From JACQNR01 sp964533045 (lineage in GTDB: Bacteria > Acidobacteriota > Terriglobia > UBA7540): a DNA stretch of 7,688 nucleotides. The stretch spans positions 1-7,688 of the forward strand of contig CAZHKT010000156.1 in NCBI GenBank assembly GCA_964533045.1, given 5' to 3'. Below the pieces are notes generated by a model, which was not told the origin of the DNA, did no database searches, and was given only the letters and a program-made list of their open reading frames with translations. This document shows positions 1 to 6,600 of this stretch, piece by piece. The number at the start of each line of letters is the position of its first letter. Positions within the stretch are counted from its first letter, which is position 1. The translations under genes were made by a program, and so were the position numbers.

Positions 1-1
1 C

Positions 2-52
2 ACCCCCGGCACCCTCACCAACACCACCACCCTGGTGCTCAAGGTGAACTGA
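2..52 (+). CDS. C-terminal end of a truncated CDS, probably an exported protein with an Ig-like tail
   Basis: The second forward frame is open from the window edge to a TGA at 50-52 and encodes the last 16 residues, TPGTLTNTTTLVLKVN. The alternating Thr/Val/Leu pattern ending in a short beta strand resembles the last strand of Ig-like or fibronectin-like domains that close many secreted bacterial proteins. The rest of the gene lies outside the window, so its function cannot be told. It converges on the permease gene, and the palindrome at 66-87 lies just after its stop. With so few codons the frame could be fortuitous, but the clean stop just before a hairpin supports it. Confidence 0.4.
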   Translation, partial: TPGTLTNTTTLVLKVN

Positions 53-65
53 GCGCATCGGGTCG

Positions 66-87
66 AGGGCGGCTTGCGAGCCGCCCT
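66..87. terminator. Perfect palindromic hairpin between convergent genes
   Basis: Bases 66-74 (AGGGCGGCT) pair perfectly with 79-87 (AGCCGCCCT) around the four-base loop TGCG, a 9-bp GC-rich stem. It sits 13 bases after the stop of the upstream partial gene, and its right arm overlaps the permease stop codon at 86-88. Neither side has a T-run, so it is not a textbook intrinsic terminator. A bidirectional stop or 3'-end-protecting stem is likely from its position. The arm and flank GCGAGCC...CCCTAC resembles the repeat units at 3544-3621, so it may belong to a dispersed palindromic repeat family. Confidence 0.5.
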
Positions 88-1390
88 ACGATGCCCGCCG
101 GACCAAAAACCAATTTGCGGCGGCGACCAGAAGCGTCGCGCCCATGATGGACACCGCCACACGGTCCATCCGCGTCGCCAGCGTCAGGGAGAAGAACAAG
201 CCGGCAATCGCCATCCACTTCCCTGCCGGTAACCGCAACGCGCCCGGCTCGGCGATCTTCTTGCGCAACGGGATCAGGGCTCCGCAGGTCATGCCGTAAG
301 TCAGCAGCCGGGCGACAGCGGAAAGCGTGACGTTCCACTTGAAGGTTCCCGCCAAGGCCAAACCCCAGACTAGCATCCCGAAAACCAGAACTGATAGGTA
401 GGGTGTCCGGAAGCGCGGATGGACCCGCCCGAACAGCGACGGAAAGTCCTTCAGCGAAGCGAGCGCGTATGTCAGCCGCGGGACATTCAGCATCATGGCG
501 CTCAGGTATCCGTAAATCGAGACCAAGGCGCCGATAGCGATGAACACGGCTCCCCAGCGGCCCACCAGAACTCCCGCGGCATCGGCCAGCGGCCGCGGGG
601 AATGTTCCGGCTGGGCCAGGCCCGCTTGCACGCCTACCTGAACCAGAACGTAGAGCACCAGCATGACCAGGAAAGCAACGAGCAGGGCGAAGGGCACGTC
701 CCGCCTGGGCGCTTTCGCCTCGCCCATCGGAAACAGGCCGACCTCGAAGCCTCCGAAGGCGTAAACCGTTACCAGGATGGCGTCCATCCAGGCATTCAGC
801 GACGAGGAGGAGAGCATTTCACCGGGCGGGAGAGAAATGGTCGAAAGTCCGTCACGGAAGAAGACCAGGCCCAGCAGCGCCGCGAAGGTCAATGGCGCCA
901 GCTTGGCAATGACTAAAATGTTGCTCATGCGCGCGCCGGACGTCACTCCCCGGTAGTTGATAGCCGCCGGAAGAACCAGCACCATCGTGATGGCCAAAAA
1001 CCGACCCCCGCCGTGCGCAGCAGCAGGCCAGAACTCCGCCAGGTAGACTGCAAAAAGATTGGTGTTGGCCGCGGCCGCCGTCAGCCGGACCAGCCAGGCC
1101 ACCCAGGCAATCTGGATTCCGGCAAACCGCCCGAAGGCTTCCCGCGCGTACAGGTAAGGGCCGCCCGCCTCTCGGAACTGCGATCCGACCTCGGCGAAGC
1201 AGGCCATGATGACCGCCATGCCCACAGCGCCCAGCAAATAGGCCAGCGGTCCTGCACGTCCCACGTGTTCCGACACCAGCGCGGGCAAGCCAAAAATGCC
1301 GCTTCCGATCGCCGAGTTCAGCACCAGACCGGCGAGCGTCCAACGCCCGATGGCCCGCACCAAACCGCTTTGGGATTCCAGGCCCGCCAT
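86..1390 (-). CDS. APC-superfamily amino acid permease
   Basis: A 434-residue integral membrane protein, the usual length for the amino acid-polyamine-organocation superfamily, predicted to move an amino acid or related amine across the inner membrane by H+ symport or exchange. The first membrane segment carries the substrate-binding signature GSGIFGLP (residues 29-36). The sixth carries FGGFEVGLFPMGEAKAPRR (212-230), matching the family's F-G-F-E...G-E-x-x-x-P-x-R motif, and HPRFRTP (324-330) is the conserved loop ahead of a later helix. Hydrophobic stretches fit about 12 membrane helices; the C-terminus is short and basic (VRRAS). The ATG at 1390 gives the expected short cytosolic N-terminus but has no clear Shine-Dalgarno. 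The substrate cannot be read from sequence; divergence from a peptidase gene suggests amino acids. The TAG stop at 86-88 overlaps the 66-87 palindrome. Confidence 0.9.
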   Translation of the reverse strand: MAGLESQSGLVRAIGRWTLAGLVLNSAIGSGIFGLPALVSEHVGRAGPLAYLLGAVGMAVIMACFAEVGSQFREAGGPYLYAREAFGRFAGIQIAWVAWLVRLTAAAANTNLFAVYLAEFWPAAAHGGGRFLAITMVLVLPAAINYRGVTSGARMSNILVIAKLAPLTFAALLGLVFFRDGLSTISLPPGEMLSSSSLNAWMDAILVTVYAFGGFEVGLFPMGEAKAPRRDVPFALLVAFLVMLVLYVLVQVGVQAGLAQPEHSPRPLADAAGVLVGRWGAVFIAIGALVSIYGYLSAMMLNVPRLTYALASLKDFPSLFGRVHPRFRTPYLSVLVFGMLVWGLALAGTFKWNVTLSAVARLLTYGMTCGALIPLRKKIAEPGALRLPAGKWMAIAGLFFSLTLATRMDRVAVSIMGATLLVAAANWFLVRRAS

Positions 1391-1502
1391 GTTGGGTGAT
1401 GCAGGATACGCGGGAGTCGGGGAAGGTTACAAGCATCATCCTCGCGGCGCGCCATCCACGGTAGAATGGCTGCGAGAGATTCGGACCTCCGGGGGGCAAG
1501 AT
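1391..1502. promoter_or_regulatory. Divergent promoter region, permease and P1 peptidase
   Basis: This 112-bp gap separates the two divergent start codons and must hold both promoters. For the peptidase, TAGAAT at 1462-1467 matches the -10 consensus at five of six positions, but no good -35 lies 16-18 bases upstream. For the permease, read on the minus strand, TTGTAA (1427-1432) and TATCCT (1403-1408) are 18 bases apart, each matching four of six; this would leave a very short leader. An imperfect inverted repeat, CTCGCGGC (1441-1448) and GCTGCGAG (1469-1476), seven of eight paired, brackets the peptidase -10 and could be an operator. All of these sites are tentative. Confidence 0.4.
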
Positions 1503-2669
1503 ATGCAGCGAAGACTTCGGACCGTTTTGGCAGCACTGGTGTGGCTCAGCGCCGCCTCGAACCTCCTCATGGCCCAAACGCGCCCGCGCGCCCGCGACCT
1601 CGGCGTTCCCTTCCCCGGCACGCCCGGCCCGCTCAACGCCATCACGGACGTGCGCGGCGTCGAAGTCGGCTTCACCACGCTGATTTCTGGAGAAGGCAAA
1701 CTGCTTGCGGGCAGGGGCCCGGTTCGCACCGGCGTCACCGCCATTCTGCCGCGCGGCAAGGCTTCCTCACATGATCCGGTCTTTGCGGGATGGTTTTCAC
1801 AGAACGGCAACGGCGAGATGACCGGTACGACCTGGGTCGAGGAATCCGGCTTTCTCGAAGGTCCGGTCATGATCACCAACACGCACAGCATCGGCGCGGT
1901 ACACGAAGGCACCATCGCGTGGCGCGTCCAGCACGGCGCGGCGGACGCTTCCGGCTACTGGTGGTCGAACCCGGTGGTGGCCGAAACCTACGACGGCCAC
2001 TTGAACGACATCAATGGATTTCATGTCCGGCCCGAACATGCGCAGCAGGCTCTCGATGATGCCAGGCCCGGCCCCGTCGCCGAGGGCAATGTGGGCGGCG
2101 GCACGGGCATGATCTGTTACGAGTTCAAGGGGGGCACGGGCACCGCCTCGCGCCGGCTGGAAACGAAGTTCGGCGGCTACACAGTGGGCGTGCTGGTGCA
2201 GTGCAACTGCGGCGCGCGCAAGCAGTTGACCATTGCAGGAGTTCCCGTCGGTCGTGAGATTCCGGAGCATCCCGCCTATGGCGACGAAGGCTCCATCATC
2301 ATCGTGGTGGCCACCGACGCGCCGCTGCTGCCCCATCAACTCAAGCGCCTGGCACGCCGTGCCACGATGGGGCTGGCGCGCACGGGCAGCACGTCGGGCA
2401 ACGGTTCAGGCGACATCTTCATCGCTTTCTCGACGGCGAACGGCGGGGTCTGGGGCGCAAAGGGTCTGGGCAGCGCCCAGTTCGTGCCCAACGCCGACAT
2501 GAATCCCCTCTTCGATGCCACGGTCGAAGCCACCGAAGAGGCCATCGTCAACGCCATGGTGGCCGCACGAACCATGACCGGCGCGGACAATCACACCGCC
2601 ATCGAGCTTCCGCACCATCGGTTGCGCGATGTGCTGAAGAAGTACAACCGCTTGAGCCCGGGGAATTAG
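1503..2669 (+). CDS. Secreted P1-family (S58, DmpA/BapA-like) self-processing aminopeptidase
   Basis: A 388-residue precursor, in the family's usual size range. Residues 1-24 form a signal peptide (MQRRLRTV, hydrophobic core, cleavage after LLMA), so it acts in the periplasm or outside. P1 enzymes cut themselves before a Ser that becomes the N-terminal nucleophile of the beta subunit. Here this is Gly263-Ser264 in EGSIIIVVATDAPLLPHQL. Ser302 in NGSGD lies 38 residues on, the same spacing as Ser250 and Ser288 in DmpA/BapA, with Asp304 at the following acidic position. Asn235 in VQCNCG fits the oxyanion Asn, and NVGGGTGM (196-203) is a family signature. Members release N-terminal amino acids, some D-residues or beta-amino acids; the exact specificity is unknown. 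I chose ATG 1503 over ATG 1296 because it starts the signal peptide and follows a G6 run at 1491-1496, six bases away; the longer start would overlap the permease. Confidence 0.93.
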   Translation: MQRRLRTVLAALVWLSAASNLLMAQTRPRARDLGVPFPGTPGPLNAITDVRGVEVGFTTLISGEGKLLAGRGPVRTGVTAILPRGKASSHDPVFAGWFSQNGNGEMTGTTWVEESGFLEGPVMITNTHSIGAVHEGTIAWRVQHGAADASGYWWSNPVVAETYDGHLNDINGFHVRPEHAQQALDDARPGPVAEGNVGGGTGMICYEFKGGTGTASRRLETKFGGYTVGVLVQCNCGARKQLTIAGVPVGREIPEHPAYGDEGSIIIVVATDAPLLPHQLKRLARRATMGLARTGSTSGNGSGDIFIAFSTANGGVWGAKGLGSAQFVPNADMNPLFDATVEATEEAIVNAMVAARTMTGADNHTAIELPHHRLRDVLKKYNRLSPGN

Positions 2670-2745
2670 GACTCGGGGCCGAAACTAAGTCGCGGTGGCG
2701 CTCATCCCATCGGCGGGGCTTACCCGACTCATTCCATTGCCGCAC

Positions 2746-2750
2746 AGGAG
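2746..2750 (+). promoter_or_regulatory. Ribosome binding site of the FMN reductase
   Basis: AGGAG at 2746-2750 lies seven bases before ATG 2758, near-ideal spacing. It decides the start against the in-frame ATG at 2695, which has no such site and would add 21 residues ahead of the flavodoxin fold. Confidence 0.75.
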
Positions 2751-2757
2751 ACAGGAC

Positions 2758-3396
2758 ATGGCTGACAACGGATTTCGACTGGTGGCGACCGCGGGCAGTG
2801 TGCGCCCCGGGAACTTCAGCTCAAAGGCGCTGGCGCTCACGGTGGACGAACTCCGCAAGCGCGGCGTGGAGACCGACGTGATTGATCTCGCGGCGGTGCA
2901 ACTATCGCAGCCCGGGTTGGCTCCAACCGAAGACGCGCTCAGGATTCGGAACCTCATCTCCGCCTCGGCAGGAGTGATCCTGGCGACTCCCGAGTATCAC
3001 GGCAGCTACAGCAGCATCATCAAGCAGTTCATCGAGAATCTCGGCTTCCCTTCCGTGCTGGCGGGGAAGCCGGTCGCTCTCTTGGGCGTGGCCGCGGGAC
3101 AGATTGGCGCCATCAAAGCGTTGGAACATCTGCGCGGGGTCTGCTCGCATGTCGGCGCCGTGGTCATGCCCGCCGTGGTTTCCGTGGCGGGAGTCCGAAA
3201 GCTCTTCGACGAGAGCGGGCGCTGCCTCGACCCTGCAACGGAGAAGAACCTTCGCGGCCTCGCTACCAACCTGCTCGACTACCTCCACCATAACGTCTGC
3301 GCGCGCGTAGCCATGGAAGAGTTCGTGCGAAGCGGCTCGACCGAGTGGATGAAGCACTGGGCGGGGTCGGGATCGTCCGACACGGCCAGGCTGTAA
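2758..3396 (+). CDS. NAD(P)H-dependent FMN reductase (flavodoxin-fold)
   Basis: A 212-residue soluble protein of the NADPH-dependent FMN reductase family (ChrR/YieF/SsuE-like), predicted to pass hydride from NAD(P)H via FMN to quinones, free flavin or other acceptors in the cytosol. The first strand ends in the FMN phosphate-binding loop GSVRPGNFS (13-21). The second loop is ATPEYHGSYSSIIKQFIENL (76-95), a variant of the family's TPEYNxSxPGxLKNxIDW signature, in which SYSS replaces the usual Ser-(Ile/Val)-Pro-Gly. GVAAGQIGAIKALEHLRGV (110-128) fits the third flavin-contacting loop and helix. There is no signal peptide. The last 30 or so residues extend slightly past the usual fold. It lies 88 bases after the peptidase on the same strand with no clear promoter between, so co-transcription is possible; a terminator hairpin follows at 3409-3446. 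The natural substrate is unknown. Confidence 0.88.
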   Translation: MADNGFRLVATAGSVRPGNFSSKALALTVDELRKRGVETDVIDLAAVQLSQPGLAPTEDALRIRNLISASAGVILATPEYHGSYSSIIKQFIENLGFPSVLAGKPVALLGVAAGQIGAIKALEHLRGVCSHVGAVVMPAVVSVAGVRKLFDESGRCLDPATEKNLRGLATNLLDYLHHNVCARVAMEEFVRSGSTEWMKHWAGSGSSDTARL

Positions 3397-3408
3397 AGCA
3401 ATTCGCTG

Positions 3409-3450
3409 CCCCCCCGGTGGCCGGGAGGGACCCCGGCCTGGGGGGGATTT
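3409..3450 (+). terminator. Intrinsic terminator of the FMN reductase transcript
   Basis: Thirteen bases after the reductase stop, C7 (3409-3415) pairs with G7 (3440-3446), and inside it GGCCGGG (3419-3425) pairs with CCCGGCC (3432-3438) around the loop AGGGAC. A small internal loop (GGT opposite T) separates the two 7-bp blocks. ATTTTC follows directly, giving a short U-run for the plus-strand transcript. The reverse orientation has no T-run, so it should serve mainly the + strand. Confidence 0.65.
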
Positions 3451-3529
3451 TCGGGGGGCGGCGTGCACGACTTGCGCAATTCGATATAGCGCAGCGCCTT
3501 TTCTCCGGCCTTGCGGATTTCCGAATAAA

Positions 3530-3545
3530 TGCGGCGAAAGCCGCA
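3530..3545 (-). terminator. Short hairpin, possible terminator for the glycoside hydrolase
   Basis: TGCGGC (3530-3535) pairs with GCCGCA (3540-3545) around GAAA. Read on the minus strand, the way the hydrolase is transcribed, the 6-bp stem is followed by TTTATT, a weak U-tract, so it could end that transcript about 95 bases past its stop. Read on the plus strand the loop is a GNRA-type tetraloop, which is unusually stable in RNA. It abuts the tandem repeats, and its right arm shares two bases with them. Confidence 0.4.
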
Positions 3546-3621
3546 GGGCTGGAGAGCGAGCCCTGCGCTACAGCCTCCGCCCCAGGGCTGGAGAGCGGGC
3601 CTTGCGGTACAACCTCCGCCC
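3544..3621. repeat. Two tandem copies of a 39-bp palindromic repeat
   Basis: Unit 1 is 3544-3582 and unit 2 is 3583-3621, identical at 35 of 39 positions. Both start CAGGGCTGGAGAGCG and end CCTCCGCCC. In unit 1, CGCAGGGCT (3542-3550) pairs perfectly with AGCCCTGCG (3559-3567) around eight bases. Unit 2 keeps a weaker stem (CAGGGCT 3583-3589 with GGGCCTTG 3598-3604 region) that needs two G-U pairs. The array sits between the convergent stops of the reductase and hydrolase genes. A trace of a third copy (CAGGCT) follows at 3622. The segment GCGAGCCCTGCGCTAC in unit 1 resembles GCGAGCCGCCCTAC at 76-89. This looks like a REP-like intergenic repeat; no transposase is present. Confidence 0.8.
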
Positions 3622-3636
3622 CAGGCTCGTACCAAT

Positions 3637-6600
3637 CTACTTCACCCATTCCAGTTGCAGGCGCAGTTCGCGGGTGGATGTTCCCGCGCTGGAGGCCGCT
3701 TCGGGCGTCCACGCAGCGACACGATAGCTCTTTCCATCCTGACCGGCAGCAACCAATTCAACGTGCTCGGGGACAAACCACACGCCCTCGTCGGGCGCGG
3801 CAAGGGTCACGCGAAGCGGGCGCGTGCGGGGCGGCTCTGGAAGTGTAAACGTTCCCCGGGCGGCGGTGATTTCGCCCACGCGTTTGCCATCCACCAGAAC
3901 GGCCACGGCACCCGGGTCACCGACCTGCGTGCCTTCGACGAAGAGCCGATACGCGCTCACGCTCGCACGCGCAGGCGCCTTTTCACCTGCGGGGGGCTCC
4001 AAAGCCGGCACCGGGAAAAGCCGCTCTCGCAGCATGGCCAGACGCGGCTCGTCTTTATCATCGAAGGCGGGCTCCGTGCCTTTCCCCACAACCACAACGG
4101 ACACGCTGCCATGCTCCTTAAAAACGACGAGGGCTTGGCCGCGGACCGAGGTCACTGAAGCCCGGTAGGGCGGGCCTTCGGCGCGATAGACGTGCGCCCA
4201 CCTTAATGCCGCCGCGTCAGAAACGTTCAGTGTCAGCGTGACATGTTCTGTAGCCCGCACGCGCCGCGACAGGAAACGGACCCGCGAGGTGACGGGGGCG
4301 ACGTAATGTTTCTCGCCGTTCACAAACAGGTTCACGTCATTGGCGCCGGTCACCGCGACAGGGTGTGGCCGAAGCACTTGGTCTTTGCCGATGAGCGTGG
4401 AAAAGAGCGGCGCGAAGATCTCCAGCGTGTCGGCGGCGCGCGCGTCGGGCTCCTGCTGGCAGATGGGGAAATCGTGCGCGATCATTTGAGGAAACACCGC
4501 GAATTGCAACCGCCGCTTTAATTGAGACTCAAACAAAAACAGGTCGCCATGATACGGCTTGCGCCAGTGCCACGCCGAGACGGGCCGATAGGGCGTCAGG
4601 TAGCCGAGGGCGGGCGGATAATCGTTCTCGTGGCAGAAGCCGTCCACATCGCGCAGCACTTCCACGCGGTAGAACTGGTTGATGTAGACCCGCTTCCCTG
4701 CCGCGTGATTCAGCCGGCAGACTTCCTGCACCGCGCCCGCGATGGGCAGCGCCATGTTTTGGGCGGGCTTGCCGCCCACCATGGTCAGATCGTCCGAGTG
4801 GCCATAATCGAGGATGCTGGCCCAGTCCATGCGGTCAATCAGAAAGCCTTCGATCTCGGGCAGCCGCGCCAGGTGGCGCTTGACCTGCTCCACCAGGTGC
4901 GGGAAAAACGAGTATCGCTTGTCGGCATTCAACACCTTGCAGCCTTCCCAGGATGGGATGTCGTTGCCGCCGGCGTCCTTCACCAGCGCGTCGCGTAAGC
5001 GCGCGTTGCGCCATTCCTCGATCTCGGGCGAATCGCCATGCAGGTTTCGCCCGGCATAAGAACCCGGGCCGCCGTACTCATCCACGTTGAAAAAGGCGAA
5101 GACGCGAATGCCGTTCGAGTTCATCTCGCGAATGAAGCTGCGAATCTTTTCATCGCTCATCTTCTGGCCCCGCCGCCACCAGTTAGCGAAGGTGTATGGC
5201 ATCCACTCGGTCTCCGGCGGTAGGTATTCGCCCACGTGCGTGAACCAGAAGCTCGACCAAAGGTAGCGAACGCGCTGCCGCGCCATCTCGTCGTAAGGCG
5301 GATGATCTTCGATGGGATCGTAATAGAACGCGCCTTCCAGCCCGTTGCGCGGCATGGGGGGCCGGAAGTAGCTGGGGAAATCGTCGCTGTAAGCCTCCAT
5401 GACGGCGCGGTAGTCGGCGGCGTGAGAGTAGAACAGAATTCGAAGTGGTGAAGGCTTCCCACCTCCCATGCCGCGGTGGCCGAGTGTCATTCGCAGAATC
5501 GTTGCGTCTCTCCACTCGAACTGCAAATGAGGAATGTTGGAATCGGGCGGCAGCGCGATGGTGAGCGCGCTGTCCGTTTTGGGATCGAACACGCTGACCA
5601 GCGGCAGCACGTACGAGGTGCCATCGAACATACCGAAGTGCGCGTACTCCGGCGGTTTGAAGGTCGGCCGGGCCGCGACATCCATCACGCCTCGGTTGCT
5701 GGGCGTGAAGATTTGGGAATCCACATGAAGAATGGGCAGGTCGATGGTCACTTCATGGCCCGCGCGCGGCCCGTCTCCCTCGAACTGCAAATCCCACGCC
5801 AGGCCCCCGGGCCGCGAACTCCAGCGCTGCACGGCGCGCAGGGGGAGCGGCGCAAGCCGCGCCTGAATCGCCAGCGAATCCCTGCCGGCGGCGGTGCGGA
5901 CCTCGGTCAAGCCAGCCGCTGCCCGTGTCACTTCGTTCCGCACCTGAAACTGCAGCGGCCCGTGCAACCACGACCGCCGCCCTTCGCGCGCGGCCGTGCT
6001 GAGTTGCGCTGGCAGGCCGGAGGCAAGGTCCACGGCCACGCGCAGACCGCCGCCCTCCAGCCGCCTGGTTTCGCCGCCGCGCTTCGTCTGTTTCGATGGC
6101 GCCATTGCTGCCGGCGCGGAGGGCGCCGGCAGGGGAAAGTCCGCTTCGTAAACCGCGTATCCGCCGGGGTCGATCGCCGTGACACGCAGGCGATGGGCGC
6201 CTCCGGGAATCTCCAGGTTCAGGGGAAACTGAAAGGACGTTCCCGGAGCGACGCGAAAAGCTTCCCGCCCGCTCGCCAGGATTTCCCTTCCTCTCCGCAA
6301 TTCCCACTGGAACGCGTAGCCGTCGAGGTTCATGAATTTGTAGAAATTCGTGACCTTGAGCATGACATGCCACTGGTTGCCGGCGACAACCGATTCCTGG
6401 AGCGCCATCTGAATGGGCGCGTACGCCTCGCGCACGTGCCGAAACAGCGGATTGTCTGGCCGCAACGCGCGTTGCTCCCAGCAGCAGATCAGCCCGCCCG
6501 CCACATAGAAGTACCGGTCGCGAATCAAGCTCCATTCCTGCTGAAGGCGGCGCCCCCAGGGTTGCGCCAGGTCAGGGTCGGGGGTCGGGCGGAGGGCTTC

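Noticed and set aside
1446..1453. GGCGCGCC palindrome in the divergent control region
   Set aside because: An 8-bp all-GC palindrome is easily met by chance at this GC content, and nothing else supports a binding site.
1296..1502. Upstream in-frame ATG extension of the P1 peptidase
   Set aside because: It would bury the signal peptide 69 residues inside the protein and overlap the divergent permease start. ATG 1503 has a G-rich ribosome site at proper spacing.
852..1577. 241-codon minus-strand frame across the permease N-terminus and the divergent gap
   Set aside because: It is a shifted shadow of the permease frame, Arg/Gly/Cys-rich, and it would cover the peptidase signal peptide and both promoters.
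3263..3712. 149-codon minus-strand frame across the convergent gap
   Set aside because: It runs through the tandem repeats and terminator hairpin and over the ends of both flanking genes; the composition is repeat-derived.
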